Positions 11,377 to 21,142 of a stretch of 64,000 bases of DNA are shown here, in pieces. Under the pieces are notes generated by a model. That model saw nothing but the letters and a program-made list of their open reading frames with translations. It made no database searches and was not told where the DNA came from. The translations under genes and the position numbers were made by a program. Location: positions 1 to 64,000 of the forward strand of contig BGKB01000137.1 of assembly GCA_003116975.1 (NCBI GenBank), read 5' to 3'. Origin of the DNA: Aurantiochytrium sp. KH105 (taxonomy: Eukaryota > Sar > Bigyra > Thraustochytrida > Thraustochytriidae). The number at the start of each line of letters is the position of its first letter. Position 1 is the stretch's first letter.

Positions 11377-13134
11377 ATGTCGACCACGAAGTCGCTCGCC
11401 AATGTTCTCCTCGAACAGCCGATGGAGAGACACGCGATGGTGGCAGGCCTCGCGCGAGATCGAGTGATGGTGATGCAGCGCGAGGAGCAAGCTGATACTA
11501 ATTTCTTTGGTGACGAACAGAGCGCGAGCGACACCGCAAACAGCTCGCAGTTCTTGTCGCGGAGCCGCCAAGGCCTAGCAACCCAGAGCGGCGTGCAGGC
11601 GCCCCTCGACCTTGCCCCCGCGAACGTGGTTCGTTGGTCAGACTTCTACACCGAGGTCGGATGGGATTCTTTCAGTGGGGCTGTTGGCTTCGGCGACGTC
11701 CAGGTCATGGCTCGCGATTTCAGGACGAGGACCAGCACCGAGTCCATCGTCAACGAAGTAACTGCGTTCTTACGCTTTTCTGGCAGCTTTATAGATCCAT
11801 TAAAGGAGATCGTGCTTGACAAGGAGGCTGATACGGCAATCAATTCGTTCACGCCAATGGACATCACCCAAGAATTCGAATTGGCGTCCATCGGACATCG
11901 TGTGGACCTGGCGTGGACGCGGAAAGTAAATTCTGATGATGACCGCAACAATGCTGGTGTCCTCACCCCGGACGATGAATCCCGCGCGCGCTTCCTCGTG
12001 CATGAACACAAGTCGCCAGGGAAGTTTCCCTATGGCCTCGCTGCTGATGATTTCGACAATATTGCCAAGGCGTTCATGCAAAATACGTCTTCATCTCTCG
12101 ACGAGGCCAAGGAAACCGTCAACGGTGCCTGGGAGTTGGCCTGTGACGACATGGTCGACTACTGGGATCTCGGCGCGAGCCTCACCGAGCAAGAGGCTGT
12201 CATGCGTTTTCGCTACCCAATCATACAGCTCTACGTTACCATGCTGCGCTCTTTCTGCAAGTACGGCGTTCTCTCCACCACCGACAGGACTTGGTTTTTC
12301 AAAGTTGACGAAAATAATGTCCTGCACGTTTCGGACGTGTTCCACTCCACGGGAACAGGCCGCGAATCAATGCGATGCGCCTACGCATGCATGCTGCACC
12401 GTGCCGCGACCGGCTCGGCGCGTTTGAAGCTCACCGACGACCAGTCACAGGCCATTGCGCAGACTCACATTAAAATTGGGTCTCCCGAGTGGACCAAGAT
12501 TTGGCGCCAGTTCGGCTGGGACGGCAACGGCACGTGGGCAACATCAAGCGGAGGGCATCATGCAGCCGCCTTGCCCGCGGACATGGAAGCTCTGCGCGAG
12601 ACGCTTCCACTCAAGAGCGACCTCCATTTCCCCTACGCGGGCGGTCTGGCCGACGTCATCACGAGGTATCCTGAAGGTCGCTATAGCTTCTCGATCCGCG
12701 TTGATACAGGCGGAGTTGACACGGTCGTCAAGGTCATGACCCCGTCGAAAGACCCCCACGTGGAATCGGTCTTTTGGCATGAGATGGACGTCTATCTCGC
12801 GCTGCGTTCCCTGTGGGGGACGTATGTGCCCTGGTACCTCTACGGCGGCCGCCACATTTTCAACGACCTCATCATCGCTACCATCTACGCCGGCGAGTCG
12901 CTCGATGCGAATGCTATAAACGATGACGTTCGAGAGAAGGCCTGGGAGGCGCTCATGGCTCTGCACGAGGTCGGCGTGGCGCATCGCAACGTGCAGCTGC
13001 AGAACTTTATCATGGATGACACCGGCGCCGTCCGCATCATCGACTTTGCTTACGCCGAGATGTACGCCTCGAGACGGACCTATCTGAAAGATTGCGAAGC
13101 TTTCGACTTCATCTTCTTTCGCTCGGACACCTGA
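11377..13134 (+). CDS. PD-(D/E)XK nuclease-like and kinase-like fusion protein
   Basis: The 585-residue product is counted from the ATG at 11377. The open frame runs further 5' but only through purine-rich low complexity from a GTG. Residues about 115-230 fit a restriction-endonuclease fold: a helix with Glu127 (NEVTAFL), Asp177 (VDLAW), and an ExK motif at Glu210-Lys212 (HEHKSPG). Residues about 430-585 look kinase-like: VVKVM as the beta-3 lysine, a helix C glutamate (FWHEMDVY), then AHRNVQLQNF and IIDFAYA, equivalent to HRD and DFG but with Asn in place of the catalytic Asp. The chain ends soon after that motif, so the C-lobe is short. Nuclease-plus-kinase fusions are known among Crinkler/CR-type eukaryotic effectors and selfish-element toxins. 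I infer this relationship from architecture only. No Crinkler header or signal peptide is visible. Confidence 0.75.
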   Translation: MSTTKSLANVLLEQPMERHAMVAGLARDRVMVMQREEQADTNFFGDEQSASDTANSSQFLSRSRQGLATQSGVQAPLDLAPANVVRWSDFYTEVGWDSFSGAVGFGDVQVMARDFRTRTSTESIVNEVTAFLRFSGSFIDPLKEIVLDKEADTAINSFTPMDITQEFELASIGHRVDLAWTRKVNSDDDRNNAGVLTPDDESRARFLVHEHKSPGKFPYGLAADDFDNIAKAFMQNTSSSLDEAKETVNGAWELACDDMVDYWDLGASLTEQEAVMRFRYPIIQLYVTMLRSFCKYGVLSTTDRTWFFKVDENNVLHVSDVFHSTGTGRESMRCAYACMLHRAATGSARLKLTDDQSQAIAQTHIKIGSPEWTKIWRQFGWDGNGTWATSSGGHHAAALPADMEALRETLPLKSDLHFPYAGGLADVITRYPEGRYSFSIRVDTGGVDTVVKVMTPSKDPHVESVFWHEMDVYLALRSLWGTYVPWYLYGGRHIFNDLIIATIYAGESLDANAINDDVREKAWEALMALHEVGVAHRNVQLQNFIMDDTGAVRIIDFAYAEMYASRRTYLKDCEAFDFIFFRSDT

Positions 13135-14388
13135 CCTCACGCGACGCAAGACCGCTTTTTTCTTTTCTCTTTCAATTTCATGTGATTGTTGTTTTGGTTG
13201 TCCCTTCCACCAATGTTCAGGCCAACGACAGCCTTGTTGGCAGACTTGGGCTCGGCGCATTGGGCCGCTTCCAATCTGAGGACCTGACGCGTTGAAACTT
13301 GTGCCTTCGGGCTTTGGGTTCGTATTTCTGAAGTCCGTTTTTTCCACGAACTTCATGCCGAGGCGGACCCTGTTTTCTGCCTTCCAGCGAGGATGAACAG
13401 TTTCAAGGTCCAGGAATCCGTGCAAGTACGCAGGACAAAGCTCAGCCCGTCTCGCTCCTGCGCGACTTGAATCCAAAGTTTCAGAGTAGCACTCACTGCA
13501 ACCCGTAAATAGTTATGACAACACTAGCTCTGTCCACTGTTAGTACGCGCACTTTTACTACAAAGCGCTATTCAGATCGCGGCAGCGGGGCTAGATTTTC
13601 TGCCTCGCAGGGTATAACAAGACGATGATTGCTGCCTGGAGAGGAGAGTCCATTTTTTACCAACAAACAAGAGAGACAGGCGACAACATAAATAAAAGGC
13701 ATCATCGATGGCGTAGAGAAGAAACCCAGCGCAGCGCAGCGCAGAGCGTAGCGCAGGGCGGCAGGACGGAGCATGCTCATGAGGGCGCTTCTCGATGCGG
13801 CGGTAGACTCCTTTGTCTGGGCGTCCGCCGTGGCCATCTTCCTTGGAGAGGCGCTCCTGCATGATGCAGCTCTTCACGGCAGCTGGTCAGACGCCACACA
13901 AGCAACGAAAACAGCAGGCGAAGCCGAAGCGCGCGTTCGGAAAAGAGGCGTCGCAACAGTTCACGAACAAGAGGCAAGTCGCATGACTGGCGCGCTCATC
14001 CTTGACGAAGACGATTTCTCTCGCATCGCGAGCGCCGTGGAGCAAAAACTCCGCGAGCGGCTAGACGCACGGCAAGGCGAGCCCTCGCGCCGGTAAGACA
14101 GCTTTGGTGACCTTGCCGACCGTGTTGAAAAATTGATCCTGGAAAGGTCCATGAGAGCTGTTGACGGCGTTCAAGGCTCATCTTGACGATGAGGCGCATC
14201 CACAATAGTTCTCGTCCACGACCTCGAGATGTATTGTGCTCATGCATTGGCTCTGTGAGACCAACGCCAGCACGAAAGAATTCCGTGCAGTACCGGGGGC
14301 TGATCCTGAACACTGATCCGTATGAGAAGATGATCGGCTTCATAATGGCGAAGCGCAAGGGATGCCAGCCAGCCAGCCAGCCAGCGAT
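13135..14388. other. Intergenic region with one short open frame
   Basis: Apart from the doubtful ORF at 13773-14096 I see no gene. A short run of GCAGC units lies at about 13728-13745. There is a small GCCA repeat at about 14363-14383, next to the 3' end of the minus-strand IMPACT-family gene. Confidence 0.4.
13773..14096 (+). CDS. Possible small protein, unrecognised
   Basis: The frame starts at ATG 13773 and encodes 107 residues: a short hydrophobic helix (around FVWASAVAIFLG), a charged linker and a C-terminal amphipathic helix. Its stop overlaps a GGTAAG splice-donor-like sequence, so the frame might continue into another exon. No family is recognised. It may be a chance frame. Confidence 0.25.
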   Translation: MLMRALLDAAVDSFVWASAVAIFLGEALLHDAALHGSWSDATQATKTAGEAEARVRKRGVATVHEQEASRMTGALILDEDDFSRIASAVEQKLRERLDARQGEPSRR

Positions 14389-15336
14389 TCACGAGACCAA
14401 GTCGATGACCTCGTCTGGCGGTGTCGAGGCGCGTCTCCTGGTCTTTGTCTTCTTTGTAAAATCTGCCCCGCTGTTGGAATCAGGCTCTCGCGGACGTTTC
14501 GACTTGCTCCGGCCGGGATCTATTTGCTGCCTCGCGGCAACGTCTCCCTCAGTTAACGAAGATGCAGCGTCAGCAGACGTTTGCGCGCGCTCTGGCTGTA
14601 CAGACTTCGTCTTTTCATTCTTGCCCTGAGACGTTGCCTTGTCGCAATCACTTTTGCTGTTGGCAACACGAGGGCCCATGTGAGGCGTGGCTGATTTCCG
14701 TCGCATGGCTGCTTGGAGCATGGCTTCACGACGCGCCTCGCGAGCGGCAGCTGGAGGCAGCTTTGAATGTACGGCTGCTTTTGTTGTTGATTTTGTTGTT
14801 GTTGATGACGATGATGCTGCTGGTTTTGTTGTTGATGCTGATGACGGTGCGGCCAGAGATCTTGCAGGCCCGGCGAGAGTCCAGAGCGCGTTCGAAAGCG
14901 GTTGCCCTGGTTCGTGATGGGCCGCCGCGAGCAAGAGCGTGAGGCGCGAGGCGAAATGATCAAAGCGCACCTTGCCGAGATTCTGGCCTCCGTACCACCT
15001 TGCCACCACGACCGCTGCGCCGAGGACCTTTTCGCGCCTGAGCACCCCTCGCAGACGCCCTCCCGCGCGGTCCTCGCCGTCGTCGTCGCGCCACTCCTCG
15101 CGGCCCGTCGTGCGATACGCCGCGACGCGGTGTGTGGCCCCCGCGAAGTCAGCCTGCTGCCGCATCCACGCCACGGCCGCCGCCGCCTCGCGCGCCGTCC
15201 TCACCGGGTACACCAGCGCGCCCTTGAACACGCTGCCGCGGTCCTCCAGCGCCTCCCCCTCGACCGCCACCACGTCCGCGGCCACGCCGGCGATCTTCAC
15301 GCGCCGCGGCGCCCGCGCCCCGGGCCCCTTTTCCAT
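14389..15336 (-). CDS. IMPACT/YigZ-family (UPF0029) protein with C-terminal tail
   Basis: This is a 315-residue protein from ATG 15336. Residues about 34-135 match the IMPACT N-terminal fold: an SVFKGAL start, an ATHRVAAYR strand, the DDDGEDRAGG motif (83-92) and RWYGGQNLGKVRF (113-125). In animals and fungi IMPACT/Yih1 binds Gcn1 and restrains Gcn2. The bacterial YigZ version lacks the RWD domain, and so does this one, so a Gcn2 role cannot be assumed. The C-terminal half is Ser/Thr/Ala/Lys-rich and basic, nuclear-like, and ends in VIDLVS, which fits a SUMO-interacting motif. The gene lies head-to-head with the PP2C gene at 16008. Confidence 0.8.
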   Translation of the reverse strand: MEKGPGARAPRRVKIAGVAADVVAVEGEALEDRGSVFKGALVYPVRTAREAAAAVAWMRQQADFAGATHRVAAYRTTGREEWRDDDGEDRAGGRLRGVLRREKVLGAAVVVARWYGGQNLGKVRFDHFASRLTLLLAAAHHEPGQPLSNALWTLAGPARSLAAPSSASTTKPAASSSSTTTKSTTKAAVHSKLPPAAAREARREAMLQAAMRRKSATPHMGPRVANSKSDCDKATSQGKNEKTKSVQPERAQTSADAASSLTEGDVAARQQIDPGRSKSKRPREPDSNSGADFTKKTKTRRRASTPPDEVIDLVS

Positions 15337-16007
15337 CCCCTCTCGCTCTCCCTGCGCTGCCCGCCGCAGGCTCCTCCCTTCCGCGTCTGCGTCTTCATCC
15401 TCGGCGTCCTCGTTCTCGTGCTCGTCCTCAATCTCGGCGTCCTCGTCCTCGTTCTTCGCCTTCGTTCCCTCGTCCCGTCCTCGTCCTCTCTCTCTCTCTC
15501 TCTTTGCTTGTCTTCTCTATAGTAGTAGGCGACCAAAGGCACTTGAAAGTGACATAAGCCCGGCCGCTGCAAAGGAGACGGAGAGGAGACCCGGAGAAAA
15601 GAAGGCAGACTGCCGCTCTCTTAGATTTTAACCTAACAACTGTATAAACAGGAAGGCACCCAGAAAGAAAGAAAGAAAGAAAGAAAGCAAGAAAGCAGGG
15701 GCTCAGGCAAGCGAGCACGGAGGCCAGGCCGAGCCGGAGCCAAAGCCGACTTCGCCGCCGCCCCCGCGCCCGCGCTGCGCCGCGCCGCGCCGCGCCGCGC
15801 CGCGCGCCCGCCAGCGAGCGCCCGCCTACCTGCCTGCCTGCCTGCCTGTCTGCCCCGCCTGCCTGCCCGCGCGCGGCCGCCTGCTGGGCGTGAGCAGCGC
15901 CGCCGCCGCCGCGCGCTCAGAGCCGCACGCGCGCTCAAAAGGCGTCGTGGACGACGCCGACGCCGACGAGGGCAGCGACGAGGACAGCGCCGCCGCGAGC
16001 AGATAGA
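15337..16007. promoter_or_regulatory. Divergent spacer between IMPACT-like and PP2C genes
   Basis: These 670 bp separate two divergent ATGs, so both promoters should lie here. It contains a CT-rich run (about 15488-15508), a GAAA tract (15665-15690), strings of CGCGC (about 15775-15810) and a CTGC tract (about 15828-15850). I cannot identify a TATA box with confidence. Confidence 0.5.
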
Positions 16008-16702
16008 ATGGCGTCCTCCGGGTGGACGCCGCACGGGCACCACGCGCGGGATACGAAGCAGCAACTTTCCGGGCCGGCAAAGCTCGCGCTGCTCGAGGCC
16101 AAGTTCAACGAGGGTGCCTTGGCGGGAGACTTTGCCCGCGGCGGGGTCGGGACGAAAATCTGTGTACGCCAAGACTGCTCCGGGTTCACCGTGGAGGTGA
16201 ACCCCTGGCCCGATCTGTGGATCGCCACGGCCGTCACCTTTGAGGTCATCTTGCCTGAAGGTTTTCCCAAGGCACGACCCCAGGCCCGATGGATCAAGTG
16301 CGACCCGGCGCAGCGCAGCGATGCACGCCTCCGCCACGCCGACTCGAGCGAGTCACGGCTTGCAGACGACCATCGCGTCATTAGTAACCTCTTTGAGAGC
16401 CGCTACATGGGCTGGCTCGAAACCTATGATCTCGAAGTCGTCGTGCATACCTTGCGCAGGCTCTTTCGCAAGTCGGATCAGGACCTGGCGCCCAGCACCT
16501 CGTGGTACAAACGGAGCCTGCCGTTTCCCCTCACTGTAGAGAGCGCCGTCTACGAGGAGCAGGGCGCACGAAAGGAAATGGAGGACCGCGTCTGCGCAGA
16601 GAATGGGCGCTTTGTTGGGCCCTCGGCCCAGGTCATTCACCATTTTGGCAGCGTCTCACCACGGAGCTCGGGCTCTGCAAATAGCGCCAACGACCACACG
16701 AC

Positions 16703-16744
<42 letters not shown>

Positions 16745-18353
16745 AGCACAGGCGCGAGGGAAGACCTCCTCGCACCTGAGCGGTATTTTGAGCGATGGGT
16801 CGCCCGTAATTCCCGCCAATGTCCGTGCGCTTCTTGAGGAATCGAGCGACGACGGCAGCGACGCTAGCGATCCTTTTCCGGGCTTTGCGGGAGGTCTCGC
16901 GCTGCGAAAGCAAATCATTGACAGTATTAAGACTGGGTCGGATGCCAGTCTGGCCATGGGCCAAGCTCAAGCCTCCACGGGCGCCTCGGCACTCGCAAGT
17001 GCTTCGCAGTCGACAAACGTCGGCGTGCCCGCTTCTTTCCCTCCAACTTCGGGCATTTCTGGAACGTCGAATGCGAGCGCCGCTGTGCACCAGCTTAGTC
17101 AGATGGCCCCTGCCGTGCAAACCTTGCGAGGGCGCAAAGTGTCCCTGCACGCCGTTTTCGACGGCCATGGCGGTGACGCTGCCGCCGAGGCAGCGAGCCA
17201 CCTTTTGCCCAAGTTTTTCTATGCGGACCTGGAAAACCCAGCCATGAGTGTTCGGCGTGCGCTGTACAATGCAGTCTTGCGCGTCGAGACGGCGCTGGCG
17301 GCGCGCGCCGAGGAGGAGCGCGAAAACGTGGGTCACGTTGTCACGACGGCCGGCACGACCGTATGCGCCGTGGCTGTTGATCTCAATCAGGGTGTGGCGC
17401 ACTGTGCCAACGTGGGCGATTCGCGGGCCGTGCTTTGTCGTAAAGATGGGACGGCTCTTGACCTTTCGCGCGATCACAAGGCAACGCTCCCCGAAGAGGT
17501 GGCCCGCGTTGTGGACACGGGTGGGTTTGTCTCATACGGTCGGGTCATGGGCATGCTCGCCGTATCGCGTGCGCTTGGCGATCCAGAAATGAAGGTCCCC
17601 TACCCGCTAGTGAGCTCGATTCCAGATATTATCACCGTGGAGCTCGACCCGTGGGACGAGTTTATTCTTCTTGGGTGTGACGGCGTCTTTGATGTCATGT
17701 CAAGTCAAGAGTCTGTTCGTTTCGTGCAAGGTGTCTTGCCAATGGCTCAGCACGATCTAGAAAATGTTGCCGTATCGCTCGTACGAAATTGCATTGTCTC
17801 TCTTGGATCTCTCGACAATGTGAGTGTCGTTCTCGTGCGGTTCGACAATACGCAGATGCGGCGTCGCGCAAGCACGTCAGAGGCCAAGGCTGTGCCGACG
17901 AGCATTTCTCATGTTTTGCATGGCGAGGCGGATTCGTACACAACGGGAGACTCTGGGATGGATCATCTGCACCACGCGTTTGCTGACATTGACATTGAAT
18001 CCGAGACTTCATCCGATACGGCGTCGGAGCCCAGATCTGTGCCCGATGAGGGCAACGTGTATTTGCAGCAAGGCTCGTTGGGTACAGCGGTGGTCAACGC
18101 AGGAAGCAGCGCCGCCGCTGCGGCGAGCGCCCATGCATCTGCGTCCGCGAGTTTGCAACCGTCAACATCTGTTTCATCATCATCATCGTCGTCGTCGTCG
18201 TCGTCATCATCTTCTTCTTCTTCTTCATTATCGTCTTCGTCGTCCTCAACTTCGAGTATTTTGAGCCCTCAAGTACAAGCCGTCTTGCGAGCCTCGCGAC
18301 TCCGCAAGTCCGAAAGTGGGGAGCAAAGTCTTGATCAAGATCAACTCAGTTAG
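16008..18353 (+). CDS. UBC-fold/PP2C-type protein phosphatase fusion
   Basis: This is a 781-residue protein from ATG 16008. Residues about 20-155 resemble a ubiquitin-conjugating (UBC/UEV) fold: a TFEVILPEGFP strand and turn, an HRVISNLFES segment and terminal helices, with no cysteine in the usual E2 active-site position. A PP2C domain follows: KEMEDR (about 190), VFDGHGG (about 383), GDSRAV (about 471), LGCDGVFDV (about 556) and DNVSVVLV (about 604), giving the metal-binding aspartates of a Mn/Mg-dependent Ser/Thr phosphatase. About 190 residues, including a polyglutamine run (16705-16745), sit between KEMEDR and VFDGHGG, far more than usual. The C-terminus is acidic and then poly-Ser (about 18170-18255). 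I infer phosphatase activity directed through a ubiquitin-related interaction domain. Confidence 0.85.
16704..16746 (+). repeat. CAG microsatellite encoding polyglutamine
   Basis: About fourteen CAG/CAA codons encode a Gln run in the insert of the PP2C domain. The length is likely to vary between strains. Confidence 0.9.
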
Positions 18354-18365
18354 TTCCTATACGAC

Positions 18366-18420
18366 ATACCAACTGAGTGAGTGACTGACTGACTGACTGA
18401 GTGACTGAATGACTGACTAC
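18366..18420. repeat. GACT tetranucleotide tract
   Basis: Imperfect TGAC/TGAG repeats immediately follow the PP2C stop codon, in the convergent spacer shared with HOP2. Confidence 0.85.
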
Positions 18421-18621
18421 CTCGGCAGCGAATGCCCTTTATTTCTTCGATTTTTATCAAAACTTTCGAGCCGAGGTTAGGGCCTTGGCTCGATATTTGG
18501 CTTGAAATTCTCTGATTTCATTATTTTTTTTAAACTCTTTCTTTTTTCTCCTCTCCCTTCTTCGTCGTCGTCTTCTTCTTCTTCTCTGTCTTGCTCATTT
18601 TCATTTTCTTCTTATCGTGTG

Positions 18622-19540
18622 TTATGCCAAGGATTTAGAAACCATACTGGCGGACATTGCATCTGTGACGATGCCAGCCTCTTCGATGAGCTGCTGGGGC
18701 GGCTGGCCCATGCCATCTGAAATTTGGTCGACAAAGCTAAGCACGTTGCGTTTGAGATCGCGTGTGGAGATCTGAGCAAAATATGTAGACGGACACAGAA
18801 CACGAAAACGGTCAGCACCTCTCTCTTTCTTCTTCTCCTTTCTTCTCGGTTCTCGTTCGAGAAAGTCAACATCGACGTGTAGCCTTTACAGGATTGGAAC
18901 CTACCTCCCAGAATTTGCGCTCCTGGCGCAGGTCTTGCAGCGACCGTTCCTCGCCGGCATCTGCAGTGCTCGAAGTGGCAGCAGCCGAGGCGGCTCGCAG
19001 TTTGGCGACCTCAGCCTGCGCCTCAACAAGATCAGCTTGAGCGGCCTCGATTTCTTCGTTCAAAACGTCGTCTGCAGGCTCGCTCTCCAACTGAGATTTG
19101 CAGGCAAGCTCGGTCGCAAGTGTACCGCGTTCCTCGAGCAAAAGAGTCTCGGCCTCAGCGATGCGCATCTGGAGCGCTTTGCAAGTGGCCTCGCGGTCAT
19201 CGGCGGACTCGTCGTGGTCTTCTTGCGTGATCCAAAACAGTGCAGCGCGCCCTTCGACCTTTTCCTGCAGCGCCCCGCGACTCACAAGCGTCGTGAGCGT
19301 TGTCTTGATGGTGGGATGAGAGATGGTTTTAAGCAGATTTTCAAACACCTTGGTCGAGTTGTATGGCCTGCATTGAGCGGCCATGTACGCGAGCACGGTG
19401 GCTTTGGCGTCGACTGCGCCTGTTTTGGCCTTTGGCTTTGACTTTGTTTTCCCCTTGGTCACACTTTTGGAGCTCTTGAGAGTTTGTCTTGACTGCGTCG
19501 ACCTCGATGTGGCCACGCTCCGCGCATCCTCTTCGTCCAT
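18622..19540 (-). CDS. HOP2: Meiotic recombination factor HOP2 (TBPIP/PSMC3IP family)
   Basis: There are two exons. Exon 1 runs 19540-18905 from its ATG to a GTAGGT donor, and exon 2 runs 18771-18622 after a GCTCAG acceptor, phase 0, giving 261 residues. Residues about 45-107 form the family's winged helix (VLAYMAAQCRPYNS, then LFWITQED). Residues 118-190 are a coiled coil. The exon-2 tail, ending EEAGIVTDA plus a short extension, matches the conserved HOP2 C-terminus. HOP2 acts with MND1 to help Dmc1/Rad51 strand invasion between homologues in meiosis. The N-terminal 40 residues are Ser/Lys-rich. The family is usually about 215-230 residues, so this copy is slightly long. Its presence implies that the organism has, or recently had, a sexual cycle. 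Confidence 0.9.
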
Positions 19541-20125
19541 CTTGTCACCGGGAAGGCGTCTCGATACGTTGCCGTCCAAACAGCGCGCAGCAACTCGACG
19601 TACGCCACCGCTGTCCTCTTTGCAACGAAGCCTACTTACTGTCGAAGCAGCGCACAGCGACCCGACGTACGTCTCCGCTGTCCTCGTTGCAATCAAGCTT
19701 CCCTGACGTCTCCTTTGGGATTTGAAATTTCCTGATGCTGTTGTGGGTCTGCAACACAGAAGGAAAGCATCTGTCCTCGGCAAAGCAAGCTCGATCTTTT
19801 TGACAAGAGCGAACCCAATCGTGCGCGGCATTGGCGCGAGAAATCGACGGCTTGAATCACGCGGACCTTGGCGTCGTAGTAATGCGATGCACCAGCTTGT
19901 AGGCGACGACGACGAGACAAATCCTATAAAGATGCACGAGTATGCCTCGTCTCCGAGGCTGTTGCTTGCCTCCGACGGCAGGACAATGTCTTGGCAGGAC
20001 AATATCTTGGCAGGACAATATCTTGGCAGGACAATGTCTTGGCAGGACAATGTCTTGGCAGGACAGTGTCTTGGCAAGACAGACGGGACGCGGTCTCAAC
20101 GCTTCGTCACCAGAGCACAAAGGGT
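19541..20125. promoter_or_regulatory. Upstream region of HOP2 with two repeat families
   Basis: This holds the HOP2 promoter on the minus strand and the 3' end of the SYLF gene. It carries an imperfect 51-bp duplication (19581-19631 and 19648-19698, both with ACGTAC) and a six-unit 16-bp minisatellite (19981-20076). Confidence 0.5.
19981..20076. repeat. Six-copy 16-bp minisatellite
   Basis: The unit is GGACAATGTCTTGGCA. Units start at 19981, 19997, 20013, 20029, 20045 and 20061 with at most one change each. Each contains the near-palindrome GACA-A-TGTC. Confidence 0.95.
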
Positions 20126-21142
20126 TCACGACGTGGCGCGCGAGAGCAGCGCGCTTGCGATTGAAAGCAAAAGCGAAGGCAGCGCGCGGAGCACCATGAG
20201 AGCGATAATGAGAAGGGCGAAGAAGCGCCAAAAAGTATTGTCCCGCAGATAGGAAATGAGCGTAGAGGGAGCCCTGCGCAATGCATGGTCGTTGTCCCTG
20301 GGTAGTTGGCGGGAGCGATGGGTTTTACGTTCATGCAGATGCGTTTGGCGCTTGTGCCGGTGGTGCAGGATTTCGACGCGAAAGGGCGGCGGTTGATGCG
20401 ATTCAGCGGACGCGGCTTCGGGAAGAGAAGCAAGAAGAAGCTCAAGAGCACGAGCCCCAGGAGGAGGTCTAATTTGGCCGCGGAGCACGTTTTCTGGCGA
20501 GACATTTTGGTCCTCGTAATAGATCCGATTCTCCTCGGGACGATTTACAATGACAGAGCCTTGGAGACCAATGCCCAAATAGGCGCCGCCGCTGCGATCG
20601 TAGGTGAACGCAACGGGTTTAAAGTTGAGTTCGAGTGCTTGCCGAGGCGTAAGGTCGCCGCGTTGGGGCCCACGGACGATGCTGAGGTCGGCACCGAGCG
20701 AGAATTTGGCGCCGGTCATGAGATCGCGTCCCACGACATCCGTGTTGGAGATGATGAGCAGGTGCGACTTGCGAAAGCCAAGGGCGACGCCGGCGCTGAT
20801 GCCGATGAGTTTGATGGCCACAGGAGGTGACCACTTCGATTTCGGATGGCTTGAGGAACCATTGACGACAGACTCTGCTTTGTGGTCATCGTCCTGGTCG
20901 TTGGCGTCTTGGCCATCACCAAGGTCGGGCAAAACACGCATGACGAGACAGCCGTACCCAATGCCTTGTGAAAGCACGCCGATGCCGGTCTTGAAGACTC
21001 TGACGGACATGATACACTTACACTGCGCCAAAACATCGTCGGGGATGCCATCGCGCTGGCGCGCCAGCTCCTCGTGCAGCTCGTGGACGCAGCGTGCAAG
21101 ACCAAAGCGCTCTTCCCAGCCGAGCCATCTTTTGAGGAGCAT
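20126..21142 (-). CDS. SYLF-domain (Ysc84/SH3YL1-type) protein with C-terminal membrane anchor
   Basis: This is a 338-residue protein from ATG 21142. Residues about 40-245 match the SYLF lipid-binding domain: CIMSVRVFKTGIGVLSQGIG, an acidic loop (QDANDQDDDH), WSPPVAIKLIG, then DLSIVRGPQ and a GGAYLGIGLQGS segment followed by NVLRGQIRPP. SYLF proteins bind phosphoinositide membranes, and in yeast and animals they link to actin patches. Here there is no SH3 or FYVE domain. Instead residues about 304-333 are a strongly hydrophobic helix near the C-terminus, suggesting a tail anchor. An uncharged-to-basic linker (about 245-300) is rich in His, Pro and Arg. Function is inferred from the domain only. 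Confidence 0.82.
   Translation of the reverse strand: MLLKRWLGWEERFGLARCVHELHEELARQRDGIPDDVLAQCKCIMSVRVFKTGIGVLSQGIGYGCLVMRVLPDLGDGQDANDQDDDHKAESVVNGSSSHPKSKWSPPVAIKLIGISAGVALGFRKSHLLIISNTDVVGRDLMTGAKFSLGADLSIVRGPQRGDLTPRQALELNFKPVAFTYDRSGGAYLGIGLQGSVIVNRPEENRIYYEDQNVSPENVLRGQIRPPPGARALELLLASLPEAASAESHQPPPFRVEILHHRHKRQTHLHERKTHRSRQLPRDNDHALRRAPSTLISYLRDNTFWRFFALLIIALMVLRALPSLLLSIASALLSRATS

Noticed and set aside
12544-13476. 310-codon minus-strand frame opposite the nuclease-kinase gene
   Set aside because: It is a shadow of the plus-strand kinase-like domain and has no recognisable motif.
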